From assembly GCF_018613415.1 (NCBI RefSeq), contig NZ_JAGGQG010000002.1:1179205-1243204 (forward strand): a stretch of DNA of 64,000 nt, in the 5' to 3' direction. This stretch comes from Bacillus sp. ISL-18 (GTDB lineage Bacteria > Bacillota > Bacilli > Bacillales > Cytobacillaceae). The notes below the pieces were generated by a model. That model was not told the origin of the DNA and searched no databases. It saw only the letters and a list, made by a program, of their open reading frames with translations. Positions 51,720 to 60,853 of the stretch are shown here, one piece after another. The position numbers and the translations under genes are program-made. Within the stretch, counting starts at the first letter, position 1. Each line of letters begins with the position of its first letter.

Positions 51720-51823
51720 GTTAATCATAAAAAAATAAAGAATCTAGGAAAAAGGACGAAAATCTATACCGGAGATGGTTAATTAAAGTAAGGGAACCTT
51801 TCTATAAAGAGGTTATGATATAT

Positions 51824-51838
51824 ATGTAAGCGGAATCA
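51824..51838 (+). promoter_or_regulatory. cre site before the pair 2 operon
   Basis: ATGTAAGCGGAATCA matches the cre consensus WTGNAANCGNWNNCW at every position. TATGAT at 51814-51819 just upstream is a likely -10, so CcpA would block start or early elongation. Confidence 0.62.
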
Positions 51839-51875
51839 GTAAATATTTAATAGAAACATAGGAGGACCAGACACA

Positions 51876-52781
51876 ATGAAACTTGGATTTAACAGCGCCA
51901 TATTAAATGAATGCACCTTTGAAGAAGTAATTGACTATGCAGCTGAAAACGGTTTTTCATGTGTGGAGCTTTGTGCATGGCCGAAAGGGAAAGCGGCCCG
52001 TAAATATGCAGGTGTTACCCATCTTGATGTCGATCACTTAGATGTGGATTATGTCAAGAATTATACCGAAGCAAAGGGAATCAAGATTTCTGCTATAGCA
52101 TATTATCCAAATGCTTTAGATGAAGATCCAGAGAAAAGCGAATACTTCGTTGCCCACATCAAAAAATGTGTTGAGGCAGCACGTAAATTGGATGTTAACA
52201 TGGTCACTACCTTTATTGGCAGGAATCAAAAGAAAACTGTCAACGAAAATTTGGAAGCGATGACAACCGTTTGGAAGCCAATCGTTGAATTTGCAGAAGA
52301 ACTAGGTGTAAAGATTGCCATTGAAAACTGTCCGATGCTATTCACAACTGATGAGTGGCCAGGCGGACAAAATCTAATGACGACACCAGCTATCTTCCGC
52401 CGTGTGTTTGAATTGATCCCAAATCAAAACTTTGGACTTAATTTTGACCCATCTCATTTCGTTTGGCAGCAAATGGATTATATCAAGCCGCTATATGAAT
52501 TCAAGGAGCGAATCTTACATATCCATTTCAAAGATATTAAGGTTTATAGGGACCGCTTAAACGATGTTGGAATTATGGCAACACCACTGGAATATATCTC
52601 GCCTAAACTACCAGGTCTAGGAGATGTCAATTGGGGCCAATATGTATCAGCTTTAACCGATATTGGTTATCGCGGATTCGCTGTCATTGAAGTAGAGGAC
52701 AAGGCATTTGAAGATTCACTTAAATCCAAAAAAGATTCTATTAACATTAGTAAAAACTATTTGAGTCAGTTTTTTGCTTAA
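51876..52781 (+). CDS. Sugar phosphate isomerase/epimerase-family protein
   Basis: Xylose-isomerase-like TIM barrel of 301 residues with a complete metal site: Glu150 (AIENCP), Asp191 (NFDPSH), His217 (HIHFKD) and Glu272 (VIEVED). It starts the operon with the dehydrogenase and deglycosidase pair 2. Proteins of this type in 3-keto-glycoside clusters act on the oxidised sugar or invert a carbon; the exact reaction cannot be read from sequence. AGGAGG ribosome site. Confidence 0.84.
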   Translation: MKLGFNSAILNECTFEEVIDYAAENGFSCVELCAWPKGKAARKYAGVTHLDVDHLDVDYVKNYTEAKGIKISAIAYYPNALDEDPEKSEYFVAHIKKCVEAARKLDVNMVTTFIGRNQKKTVNENLEAMTTVWKPIVEFAEELGVKIAIENCPMLFTTDEWPGGQNLMTTPAIFRRVFELIPNQNFGLNFDPSHFVWQQMDYIKPLYEFKERILHIHFKDIKVYRDRLNDVGIMATPLEYISPKLPGLGDVNWGQYVSALTDIGYRGFAVIEVEDKAFEDSLKSKKDSINISKNYLSQFFA

Positions 52782-52841
52782 ATAGATTATCAATTTATAG
52801 ATCTAATAAAATAGTTTAAACAAAAAAGGAGAATGAAAATT

Positions 52842-53969
52842 ATGGGTAAATTAAAAATTGGTATTATTGGCTGCGGTGGTATTGCAAATCAAAAGCATTT
52901 TCCAGCATTAGCACAATTTAAAGAAATCGCTGAAATGGTGGCATTCTGTGATATTCAAATTGAACGCGCTGAACAAGCGGCAAAAGAATATGGAACGGAA
53001 GATGCAAAAATTTATGTTGATTATAAAGAACTATTAAAAGATGAATCCATTGATCTTGTGCATGTATTAACTCCAAACGTTAGCCATAGCCCAATTACAG
53101 TTGCTGCATTTGAAGCAGGTAAACACGTAATGTGTGAAAAACCAATGGCCCACAATACAGAAGCGGCTCAAAAAATGATGGATGCTTGGAAGAAATCCGG
53201 CAAGAAATTCACCATTGGTTATCAAAACCGTTTCCGTCCAGAGGTTCAATCTCTTTATAAAGCTTGTGAAAAAGATGAGCTTGGTGATGTTTATTTTGCA
53301 AAAGCACATGCCCTTCGCCGCCGTGCAGTTCCAACATGGGGAGTATTTCCTGATAAATCCCAACAAGGCGGCGGCCCACTAATCGATATCGGTACACATG
53401 CTCTTGATATCACTTTATGGATGATGGATAATTACAAACCGGTTTCCGTATCAGGTTCGGTTTTCAATAAATTAGGTAATCTACCAGAAGCAGTAGAAGG
53501 TAACATGTTTGGTCCTTGGGATCCAGAAACATTTGAAGTGGAAGATTCAGCATTTGGTTACATTAAAATGGAAAATGGAGCAACAGTTTTCCTTGAATCT
53601 TCTTGGGCACTTAATGTACTAGAATCAAGAGAAGCGGCTACAACTCTATGTGGTACAAAGGCAGGAGCTCAAATCAACTCCGGCATGAGTTTCCGTAACA
53701 ATGAGTTAATATATAACTCTGCACGCAATGGGATGTTAACAGAAGAGAAAAACTCTGCAGGCGGCGCGATTGCTTTCTTTGAAGGCGGATCCAATAAACC
53801 TGAAGTACTTGAAGCAAAACAATGGTTAGAAGCGGTTAAGTATGATAAAGAACCACTAGTAAAACCAGAGCAGGCATTTGTTGTAACGAAAATTTTAGAT
53901 GCTGTTTATCGTTCTGCTGAAACTGGAAAAGAAGTTGTTTTTGAACAGGAAACAGTTGCAAGCAAATAG
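52842..53969 (+). CDS. Gfo/Idh/MocA-family sugar dehydrogenase, copy 2 (DgpA-like context)
   Basis: Oxidoreductase of 375 residues with GIIGCGGIANQKHF (NAD loop, about 7-20), CEKPMAHN with the catalytic Lys (about 99) and DIGTHALDITLW with Asp and His (about 187-198). It sits directly before a deglycosidase beta/alpha pair, the setting of DgpA, which oxidises the C3 of the C-linked glucose so that the C-C bond can be broken. ATG 52842 is 10 bases after AAGGAG; the first ATG at 52833 is only one base from that site. It is 12 bases from the next gene. Confidence 0.86.
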   Translation: MGKLKIGIIGCGGIANQKHFPALAQFKEIAEMVAFCDIQIERAEQAAKEYGTEDAKIYVDYKELLKDESIDLVHVLTPNVSHSPITVAAFEAGKHVMCEKPMAHNTEAAQKMMDAWKKSGKKFTIGYQNRFRPEVQSLYKACEKDELGDVYFAKAHALRRRAVPTWGVFPDKSQQGGGPLIDIGTHALDITLWMMDNYKPVSVSGSVFNKLGNLPEAVEGNMFGPWDPETFEVEDSAFGYIKMENGATVFLESSWALNVLESREAATTLCGTKAGAQINSGMSFRNNELIYNSARNGMLTEEKNSAGGAIAFFEGGSNKPEVLEAKQWLEAVKYDKEPLVKPEQAFVVTKILDAVYRSAETGKEVVFEQETVASK

Positions 53970-53981
53970 GAGGTGGACAGT

Positions 53982-54422
53982 GTGGCATTTAGTATGAAAT
54001 TACCTTTCGTCGATGTTGTTTGCGATGAAAGTTTAAAAAACACCTATGTGAATGGGAAAAAGTTGGGATATGAATTCCAAATTCGCTTAAGTAACTATCG
54101 GGGGCATTACTTATCCTGTATTGAGGAATTTGTGGTTTCCGTTGATGGTAAAGAAGTGAATTCTGATGATATCACCTTTGAACTTAATGAGAAAGAGTTT
54201 ACCATAAGACAGCTGCCAAGTCTAATTTCGGAGTTTTGGAATTTGATAGATTCAGCTACGATTCATGTGTTTGCTCCCGGAGGCTTAGCTGAAGGAGAAC
54301 ATTATATTGATGTGAAAATGATGTTAAGAATCCCTTATATGGCCGTTCCTGGAAGTAAAAAAGAACATGATTATGCGCAGTTAGATTCTTGCGGAAGCAA
54401 AACATTACGAGTGAGAGATTAG
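53982..54422 (+). CDS. C-glycoside deglycosidase beta-type subunit (DUF6379), pair 2
   Basis: Protein of 146 residues related to 35682 and 61766 by the LSNYRGHYLSCIEEFVVSVDG core (about 33-53), TIRQLPSLISEFWNLIDSATIHV and GLAEGEHYIDV. It is the longest of the three, with extra residues near the N-terminus (CDESLKNTYVNGKK). The GTG at 53982 is 6 bases after AGGAGGTG; an in-frame GTG at 53973 lies inside that site. It should form the complex with the alpha subunit 20 bases downstream. Confidence 0.8.
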   Translation: MAFSMKLPFVDVVCDESLKNTYVNGKKLGYEFQIRLSNYRGHYLSCIEEFVVSVDGKEVNSDDITFELNEKEFTIRQLPSLISEFWNLIDSATIHVFAPGGLAEGEHYIDVKMMLRIPYMAVPGSKKEHDYAQLDSCGSKTLRVRD

Positions 54423-54442
54423 GTGAAAGGAGGTCAGATCAA

Positions 54443-55414
54443 TTGAGTAATATTAAATTAGGTGTGTCTTTATATAGCTTTACGGATGAATATGTGAAAG
54501 GCACATTTACATTAGAGGATTGTATTCGTACTGCTGCTGAATTTGGAGCGGAAGGGTTTGAGTTGGTAGGTACGCAAATGCTGCCATCTTACCCATATGT
54601 AAATGACAAAGTTTTAAAAGAATTTAAGGCCATGACGAATCACTATGGAATCGATTTTATCTCTTATGGTGCGAATGCAGACCGCGGGGTAAGATCAGAT
54701 CGTGATTTAACAGAAGACGAATTGCTTCAGTCGTCTATTATTGATTTGAAAACAGCAAATAAATTGGGATGTAAAATTATGCGTGCTCAATATCTTATTG
54801 GACCATCGGTATTTGCCAAATTAGCGCCATATGCAGAGGCTTATGGAATCAAGGTAGGAATTGAAATTCATAATCCTGAAACGCCAACATCACCAAACAT
54901 CCAGAAATTCACCGAGGTAATTGAAAAAACAGGATCTCCATACCTGGGATATGTAGTTGATTTTGGTACTTTTGCAACTAAATCAAATAAACCGCATTGG
55001 GATGAAGCATTAGCGAATGGAGCACCGTTAGAATTATTAGAAATGGCTGCTCAATTACGTTATGATGGTGTACCAATGATGGAGGCAAGACAAAGAATGC
55101 TTGATGCTGGTGCCAATGGTGCTGTCATGGGTGCTTTCCAAGGAATGTATGGCTTCGTTACTTTCTACAACGAACCGGATTATGAAGGGTTAAAGCAAAT
55201 CATGCCACACATCATTCACTTCCATGGAAAATTTCATTATATTGATGAGAGTTTGGAAGAAGCAAGCATTCCATATTATAAGATCTTGCCGATTATTCAA
55301 AACTCTGATTTTGATGGTTATATTGTATCAGAATATGAAGACCACATATCTGGAAGAGCCGTAGAAATGACCAAACGTCATTTACAAATGGAGCGGAAAT
55401 TATTAGGTAAATAG
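54443..55414 (+). CDS. C-glycoside deglycosidase alpha-type subunit, pair 2
   Basis: TIM-barrel protein of 323 residues with metal-site candidates Glu141 (GIEIHNP), Asp173 (VVDFGTF), His261 (HFHGKF) and Glu297 (VSEYED), and His143 as possible base. The spacing of these residues is almost the same as in the pair 1 alpha subunit (144, 176, 261, 297), including the long insertion between the second and third ligand. The TTG start is set by AAAGGAGGT 8 bases upstream. Assigned role: metal-dependent cleavage of a 3-oxo-C-glycoside together with the beta subunit. Confidence 0.8.
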   Translation: MSNIKLGVSLYSFTDEYVKGTFTLEDCIRTAAEFGAEGFELVGTQMLPSYPYVNDKVLKEFKAMTNHYGIDFISYGANADRGVRSDRDLTEDELLQSSIIDLKTANKLGCKIMRAQYLIGPSVFAKLAPYAEAYGIKVGIEIHNPETPTSPNIQKFTEVIEKTGSPYLGYVVDFGTFATKSNKPHWDEALANGAPLELLEMAAQLRYDGVPMMEARQRMLDAGANGAVMGAFQGMYGFVTFYNEPDYEGLKQIMPHIIHFHGKFHYIDESLEEASIPYYKILPIIQNSDFDGYIVSEYEDHISGRAVEMTKRHLQMERKLLGK

Positions 55415-55422
55415 TTTATAAT

Positions 55423-55456
55423 AATACAGGTGGGTATTTGACACCTGTATTTATTT
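55423..55456 (+). terminator. Hairpin before the glucokinase, probable partial terminator
   Basis: AATACAGGTG (55423-55432) pairs with CACCTGTATT (55442-55451), then TATTTC. It may lower expression of the kinase relative to the deglycosidase genes. Confidence 0.55.
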
Positions 55457-55473
55457 CATAAGGCGGGGAAAGA

Positions 55474-56439
55474 ATGAAAAAACTAATCGGTATAGATTTA
55501 GGCGGAACAACGGTGAAATTTGCAATCTTGACTGAAGAGGGCGAAATTCAACAAAAGTGGAGTATAGAGACAGATATTCAAAATGAAGGAAAGAATATCG
55601 TTCCAAGCATTATTGAATCGATTAATCATCGTCTTGACTTGTATGGGCTTTCAGCAGATGACATTTTAGGCATCGGAATGGGCTCTCCTGGGACAGTTGA
55701 CCGCGCCCAAGGGACAGTCATTGGAGCTTATAATTTAAACTGGAGTACCTTGCAGCCAGTAAAACAGCAGATTGAAGAAGGAACTGGCATTGCTTTTTGT
55801 ATTGATAATGATGCCAATGTGGCAGCACTAGGCGAGCGTTGGAAGGGTGCCGGAGAAGATGGTGCTGATGTTGTCTTTGTTACACTTGGAACAGGTGTAG
55901 GGGGCGGTATTATCGCTGATGGCAATCTTATTCACGGTAAGGTTGGTGCAGGTGGAGAAATTGGCCATGTAATTGTAGAGCCTAATGGTTATCATTGTAC
56001 ATGTGGAAATCAAGGCTGTTTGGAAACCGTCGCTAGTGCAACAGGTGTTGTTCGATTAGCGAGAGATTTTTCAGAAAGATATGCTGGAGAATCTGAATTG
56101 AAGTGGTTAATTGATGATGGACAAGAAGTTACGGCTAAGACCATTTTTGATCAAGCTAAAAAAGGAGACAAATTGGCTTTAATCGTTGTCGATAAATTTT
56201 ATTATTATTTGGGACTAGCTAGCGGAAACATTGGAAACATCTTAAATCCTGAAACCATTGTAATTGGCGGAGGAGTGTCAGCAGCAGGAGAAATGCTGTT
56301 AAATGGGGTAGAAGAATATTTTCAAAAGTTTGCTTTCCCGACAGTAAGAACTAGTACGAAACTGAAGCTTGCTCAGTTAGGGAACGATGCTGGGGTCATT
56401 GGAGCGGCATCGTTAGTGAAACAAACTAAGAATAGTTAA
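55474..56439 (+). CDS. ROK-family glucokinase
   Basis: Sugar kinase of 321 residues with the ATP loop GIDLGGTTVKFAIL (about 5-18), DNDANVAALGE with the catalytic Asp (about 108-118), GTGVGGGIIADG, the sugar-binding EIGH and the zinc motif CTCGNQGCLE (about 177-186). No helix-turn-helix is present, so it is an enzyme. It would trap glucose released from glycosides as glucose 6-phosphate. GGCGGGG ribosome site, 59 bases after pair 2. Confidence 0.92.
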   Translation: MKKLIGIDLGGTTVKFAILTEEGEIQQKWSIETDIQNEGKNIVPSIIESINHRLDLYGLSADDILGIGMGSPGTVDRAQGTVIGAYNLNWSTLQPVKQQIEEGTGIAFCIDNDANVAALGERWKGAGEDGADVVFVTLGTGVGGGIIADGNLIHGKVGAGGEIGHVIVEPNGYHCTCGNQGCLETVASATGVVRLARDFSERYAGESELKWLIDDGQEVTAKTIFDQAKKGDKLALIVVDKFYYYLGLASGNIGNILNPETIVIGGGVSAAGEMLLNGVEEYFQKFAFPTVRTSTKLKLAQLGNDAGVIGAASLVKQTKNS

Positions 56440-56445
56440 TAAATG

Positions 56446-56495
56446 AGCCCATACATACAAGTAATTTATAATATCTTGTATGTATGGGCTTTTAA
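56446..56495. terminator. Bidirectional terminator between glucokinase and GH35 genes
   Basis: A 16-bp perfect stem (56446-56461 with 56475-56490) followed by TTTTAAAATT. Confidence 0.88.
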
Positions 56496-56504
56496 AATTA
56501 ATTT

Positions 56505-58046
56505 TTAATATTCATATACTTGAATTCTATAAGCTGAAGGCATATCTTTCAACTGTATCATCATCTTTTCATCACCGTTTAAAACTCTTCCTGCGTTCCA
56601 TTCTCCGTTAACAAATTCGCCTTCTTCGAATCGTAACAATTCCACGTGTGTTTTTTTTCCTGGTTTTGAAAAGAATTGAACCTTCGTCATTGTTCCGATA
56701 ACGACGAATTCATTTTCCGAAAGTTCAATAATCAATCCTCCTGAAGTTGGCTTATTTGGGGCTTTGGGCGAATAAGATACGAGAATATCATAAGCACCAA
56801 AATGAAGGAACTTACCAAAGTCATGTTCATTTCTCTTAACATAGCTCTGTAAATGACTGGTGCCTCTATATTTAAAATAGAGTGGTTTGATATTTTCGAT
56901 TATGGAATAGCTCTTGGCTAGATAAGCTGCGCTGCCTTCAATTTCAAATGCAGAGGGATCAATATTTAATGACAACATTATTTCTACTGGTGGTTTGTCA
57001 ATGCTTTCCGGATTCATTAATAGTTCTTCAATGCCAAATGGGGCATAACAAATAGCGTTACAACCACCAACAGCGTATAGGGCATATGTAGCTGAGACAG
57101 CATCTTTTCGGACCTCTGGAATGAATAATGGATTGCCATCCTGACTATATTCATCCATTACATCAGCTACATATGGAACATAAATATCCGGTGCCAGACA
57201 AAATAGAGAAGGAGCCATTAACTTCCACATTTTATCCATCTTCATGACAGGGCCGCCGCTTGGATAGGTTCCCGCACGCCATGGGAACTGTTCTAACCAT
57301 GCATTGGCGTAGCATGGAAGAGGATAAGCCTGTTGACCTGCGTTCGTAATTCGTTCTACTGCAGATGAAAAATAATAAGCCATAAAGTATTCGCCAGCAT
57401 CATAGCCAAATGCTTCCTCCCATGTTCCAGAAACTTGGAATTCTTCCGCAACGGATTGCGGAACTTCTTGTGAGAAAGCTTTATTTGCTGTAAATGAATA
57501 ATCTCGATCCGTCCCTAAAAGTCCGATTTCATTTTCAACCTGCATAACAATAACCGTATTTTCTTCTGAATCAATCGATTTGATAAATTTCATTAAGTGA
57601 TAGAATGCATTAGCATCTTTTTCAATTGCGGCTGCACATAAAGGCGAAATGGTATTTATTGCTTCACCGCTTGGTTTACAAGCACGGAAATAAGTTCTAG
57701 AATCTTTTTTCATCCAGTGGGGTACATACATAGATTCTGAATTTTTCCACAATCCAAACCATAGGAAAATAAGATGCATGTTATTTTCACGGGCTTGGGT
57801 AATCAGTCCTTCAACGAGGGTAAAGTCAAATTGATTTTCTTCTGGTTCAATTAATTCCCAGTAAACTGGAACAATCACGGAATTCATATTTAATGTTTTT
57901 AAATTTGGCCAAACCTGTTTTTCCATATATTCCAAGTCCGAGGAACTAGAATTATGGATTTCTCCAGCTAAGGCAATAAAGGGTTCGTCTCGAACGAATA
58001 AGGTTGGAATATCATTGTACTTTTTAATATGAGGCATTGTTGACAT
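56505..58046 (-). CDS. GH35-type beta-galactosidase (DUF5597-like)
   Basis: Intracellular glycosidase of 513 residues with a GH35-like barrel. The acid/base is Glu173 in QVENEIG and the nucleophile Glu311 in FIPEVR; VPVYWELIEPEE is the usual early motif. The C-terminal part (about 400-513) carries the DUF5597-type beta domain found in short bacterial GH35 proteins. Substrate probably a beta-galactoside or related terminal sugar. ATG 58046 follows AAAGGGTG. It is divergent from the AraC gene at 58169 and likely controlled by it. Confidence 0.85.
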   Translation of the reverse strand: MSTMPHIKKYNDIPTLFVRDEPFIALAGEIHNSSSSDLEYMEKQVWPNLKTLNMNSVIVPVYWELIEPEENQFDFTLVEGLITQARENNMHLIFLWFGLWKNSESMYVPHWMKKDSRTYFRACKPSGEAINTISPLCAAAIEKDANAFYHLMKFIKSIDSEENTVIVMQVENEIGLLGTDRDYSFTANKAFSQEVPQSVAEEFQVSGTWEEAFGYDAGEYFMAYYFSSAVERITNAGQQAYPLPCYANAWLEQFPWRAGTYPSGGPVMKMDKMWKLMAPSLFCLAPDIYVPYVADVMDEYSQDGNPLFIPEVRKDAVSATYALYAVGGCNAICYAPFGIEELLMNPESIDKPPVEIMLSLNIDPSAFEIEGSAAYLAKSYSIIENIKPLYFKYRGTSHLQSYVKRNEHDFGKFLHFGAYDILVSYSPKAPNKPTSGGLIIELSENEFVVIGTMTKVQFFSKPGKKTHVELLRFEEGEFVNGEWNAGRVLNGDEKMMIQLKDMPSAYRIQVYEY

Positions 58047-58087
58047 GATAAAAGCACCCTTTCATAATAAGATTATATTAATATCTT

Positions 58088-58116
58088 AATAAATCTTATT
58101 GTCAGAATAAATCTTA
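58088..58116. promoter_or_regulatory. Direct repeat in the GH35/AraC divergent promoter
   Basis: AATAAATCTTA occurs twice (58088-58098 and 58106-58116), 18 bases apart start to start. Tandem same-strand half sites about two helical turns apart are typical of AraC-family operators. Confidence 0.5.
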
Positions 58117-58168
58117 AAATATTATAGTGTGTATGAAAATATTAAGAAGAGAGAGGGGATTTTCAAGT

Positions 58169-58990
58169 ATGAAAAAGGTTTTTTTTACAAAACATACTGA
58201 ACAAAATTTAAAACTTCCTTATGTTTTATATTCTCTAGGTTTAAATCATAGGCAGGAATACATAAACAGACCCTCAGGTATGCCATTTTTTCAGTGGATT
58301 CAAGCTGTCAAGGGAAGCGGAGTGCTAGAAATAGATAAAAAGCAGTATTTGGTAGAGGAAGGGAGCGGGATGTTATTCTTCCCAAATGTTGGTCATAAAT
58401 ATTATGGCGTGAGCAAAGAATGGATTGTTCATTTCATGTGTTTTACAGGTTATGGGTCAAAGGAATTTTTTGAAAACATAGGGATTGAGCAATCAGGTAT
58501 TTATAAACTAAACGATATTGAAAAAGTAAAGAAATATTTGGAAGAACTATATTTAATTCATACTCAGGATAGCAGAATGGAAATGTATGATTTTTCAAGA
58601 GTACTTTATGAAATCCTACTGGAGTTCCCAAAATCGACAACGCTTCCAAATGAGAGGATGATTAAAAATCAGAATAACAAAGTACATCTCGTAATGGATT
58701 ATATAAACCAACATTATAATGAGCCCATTGTGTTATCTGATTTAGCAGAAAAGGTCCAATTGTCAAAAGAGTACCTTTGCCAGTTATTTAAAAAGATAAA
58801 TGGATTTTCTATTTTTGACTATATTACGGATGTTCGATTAGTCAATGCGAAAACCTTACTCATTAAAGAGAGGAACGAGAAAATCAAGAATATTAGTAAA
58901 ATGTGCGGATATGAAGATGTTAGTTATTTTGGGATGGTATTTAAGAAAAAAGAAGGGATGACGCCTGCGAAATTTAGAGAACTACATTAG
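58169..58990 (+). CDS. AraC-family transcriptional regulator
   Basis: Regulator of 273 residues: a cupin-like sensor half (about 15-100; FPNVGHKYYGVSKEW) and an AraC domain (about 175-270; IVLSDLAEKVQLSKEYLCQLFKKINGFSIFDYI, then IKNISKMCGYEDVSYFGMVFKKKEGMTPAKFRE). The ATG at 58169 has GAGAGGGGA about 10 bases upstream; a longer frame from 58127 has no site. It most likely controls the divergent GH35 gene through the repeats at 58088-58116. Confidence 0.88.
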   Translation: MKKVFFTKHTEQNLKLPYVLYSLGLNHRQEYINRPSGMPFFQWIQAVKGSGVLEIDKKQYLVEEGSGMLFFPNVGHKYYGVSKEWIVHFMCFTGYGSKEFFENIGIEQSGIYKLNDIEKVKKYLEELYLIHTQDSRMEMYDFSRVLYEILLEFPKSTTLPNERMIKNQNNKVHLVMDYINQHYNEPIVLSDLAEKVQLSKEYLCQLFKKINGFSIFDYITDVRLVNAKTLLIKERNEKIKNISKMCGYEDVSYFGMVFKKKEGMTPAKFRELH

Positions 58991-59057
58991 AAGTCTGGAA
59001 CTAAAAAGAGGACAACCTCTGTAGCTAGGAAGTCCTCCGAAAAAATTAGACTTTAAA

Positions 59058-60491
59058 TTAATGCATTGGATTCATCGCTGAATGGTTAACGACAACCCGG
59101 CGGATGAAGAAGGCCAGGGCGAGACCGAACAGCGTCACGATCATCGCAAACAAGAACACATGCTGTGAGCCCGCCGTCATAGCGTTAGCCACCTCGGTCT
59201 GCTGAGTTGGTGCCGATGAGTCATGCAAATACTTCTTCATTCCAGAAGTAAGGATGATGATTGCGATCGCTGTACCAATCGCACCTGCGACCTGCTGCAA
59301 CGTGTTCATGACAGCCGTCCCGTGCGGGTATAGCTCTGATGGCAACTGGTTCAGGCCGTTGGTCTGTGCTGGCATCCACACCATGGAAATGCCGATCATT
59401 AGTCCGATATGGAGGACGACGATAAAAGCGACCGATGATGTCGTCGATATGCTAGAGAAAAACCATAACGTTACCGCGACGACAATAAGTCCAGGAATAA
59501 CAAGCCACTTCGGCCCATACTTGTCGAATAAACGCCCCATCCGCGGCGATAAGATTCCGTTTAGTGCGCTGCCCGGCAACAGCATGAGCCCGGCAGTGAA
59601 CGGAGTCAGTTTCATACCATTTTGAAGAAACATCGGAAGGATAATCATGCTCGATAAAATGATCATCATACATGACAGCACCATCAGTAGTCCCACGTTG
59701 TACATTGGATACTTGAAGACGCGCAGGTCCATCATTGGTTCGCGCATAAATTTCTGCCTTAGTGTGAACAAAATGAGCGCGATCAACCCGATTGCAATGG
59801 AAGTAATCACGACCGTGCTAGTCCAGCCTTCCTCTCCTTCTCCTGCCTTGCTGAATCCGAAGACAACCCCTCCAAAGCCGATGGTTGATAATACAACGGA
59901 AATGAGGTCAATCCGAGGTTTGGTTACATCGGTGACGTTTTCCAAATATTTCAGACCTACTAATAGCCCAATGACCAAAAACGGCAGCGAGAGCCAGAAG
60001 ATATAGTGCCATGTAAAATATTCGATTAGGAGACCTGCAACCGTTGGTCCGGTTGCCGGCGCGAACATGATGACAAGTCCAACGAAGCCCATCGCGGCTC
60101 CACGTTTCTCAGGTGGATACACGACGAGGATCGTATTGAACATGAGCGGAATCAAAAGACCCATGCCTGCCGCCTGTAGAACGCGAGCGACCATAAGCAT
60201 TTCAAAGTTGAACGCGAGCGCCGCAATCAATGTGCCGACGATAGAGCACACGAGCGACCCGATAAACAATTGCCTCGTCGTAAACCATTGTAGCAGCAGC
60301 CCCGTCATCGGCATCAGAATGCCGAGAGTAAGCAAAAATCCCGTCGTCAACCACTGTGCGGTCGCGGCCGAAATTCGAAATACATCCATTAAATTACTAA
60401 TTGCAATATTAAGAGCCGTCTCGCTGAACATTCCAACAAAACCGCAGATGAGCAGCGACGCCATAATAGCACGTGTATTGTATTGCTTCAT
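59058..60491 (-). CDS. DHA2-family (14-helix) MFS drug/proton antiporter
   Basis: Membrane protein of 477 residues with about fourteen helices, of the EmrB/QacA type: WLTTGFLLTLGILMPMTGLL, RVLQAAGMGLLIPLMFNTILVVYPPEKRGAAMG (motif C region, about 100-132). It should export a lipophilic compound, perhaps a toxic aglycone. Start at 60491 after GAAGGGG. Base use is unlike its neighbours: I count 33 G+C of 60 in 59101-59160 and 31 of 60 in 60121-60180, against 19 of 60 in 58681-58740. That suggests a recent arrival from a higher-GC source. Confidence 0.88.
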   Translation of the reverse strand: MKQYNTRAIMASLLICGFVGMFSETALNIAISNLMDVFRISAATAQWLTTGFLLTLGILMPMTGLLLQWFTTRQLFIGSLVCSIVGTLIAALAFNFEMLMVARVLQAAGMGLLIPLMFNTILVVYPPEKRGAAMGFVGLVIMFAPATGPTVAGLLIEYFTWHYIFWLSLPFLVIGLLVGLKYLENVTDVTKPRIDLISVVLSTIGFGGVVFGFSKAGEGEEGWTSTVVITSIAIGLIALILFTLRQKFMREPMMDLRVFKYPMYNVGLLMVLSCMMIILSSMIILPMFLQNGMKLTPFTAGLMLLPGSALNGILSPRMGRLFDKYGPKWLVIPGLIVVAVTLWFFSSISTTSSVAFIVVLHIGLMIGISMVWMPAQTNGLNQLPSELYPHGTAVMNTLQQVAGAIGTAIAIIILTSGMKKYLHDSSAPTQQTEVANAMTAGSQHVFLFAMIVTLFGLALAFFIRRVVVNHSAMNPMH

Positions 60492-60678
60492 TAACCATAC
60501 CCCTTCTCTCTCCTGGAAAATTTCTATATACGTTCCCCTGTATTCGGTCCGTATTTGATACAATACAGGTCAAAATTCTCCTAGTCAATAAAATATTTTT
60601 TTAAATTTTTTGTAAAAAGGTTACGGGAAGATATAAACCTTTATATCAGATGTTTTAAAAATATTTCTTTTTCAAGTA

Positions 60679-60709
60679 AGGATAAAAATCACAATAAAAT
60701 TTTTAACCT
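60679..60709. promoter_or_regulatory. 31-bp glycoside-island dyad, copy 4
   Basis: AGGATAAAAAT, nine bases, ATTTTTAACCT, with only one unpaired position in the arms. It lies 145 bases before deglycosidase pair 3. Confidence 0.68.
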
Positions 60710-60810
60710 ATTATATTTACTCCTAAAAAAAGAAGCAAAATGAAATAAAATCTATATCTATAAAGTTAAATAAGTAAAGGTATTTAATAGAAATAAACTT
60801 TATAGTTAAA

Positions 60811-60825
60811 TTGGAAGCGGTAACA
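60811..60825 (+). promoter_or_regulatory. cre site before pair 3
   Basis: TTGGAAGCGGTAACA matches the cre consensus WTGNAANCGNWNNCW at all positions, 28 bases before the gene. Confidence 0.7.
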
Positions 60826-60853
60826 ACGATGCAGAAAAGGAGAGTACACTGGA

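Noticed and set aside
59254..60558. Plus-strand frames of 119-163 codons antisense to the DHA2 exporter
   Set aside because: They arise from the higher GC content of the exporter gene, overlap it fully and lack ribosome sites.
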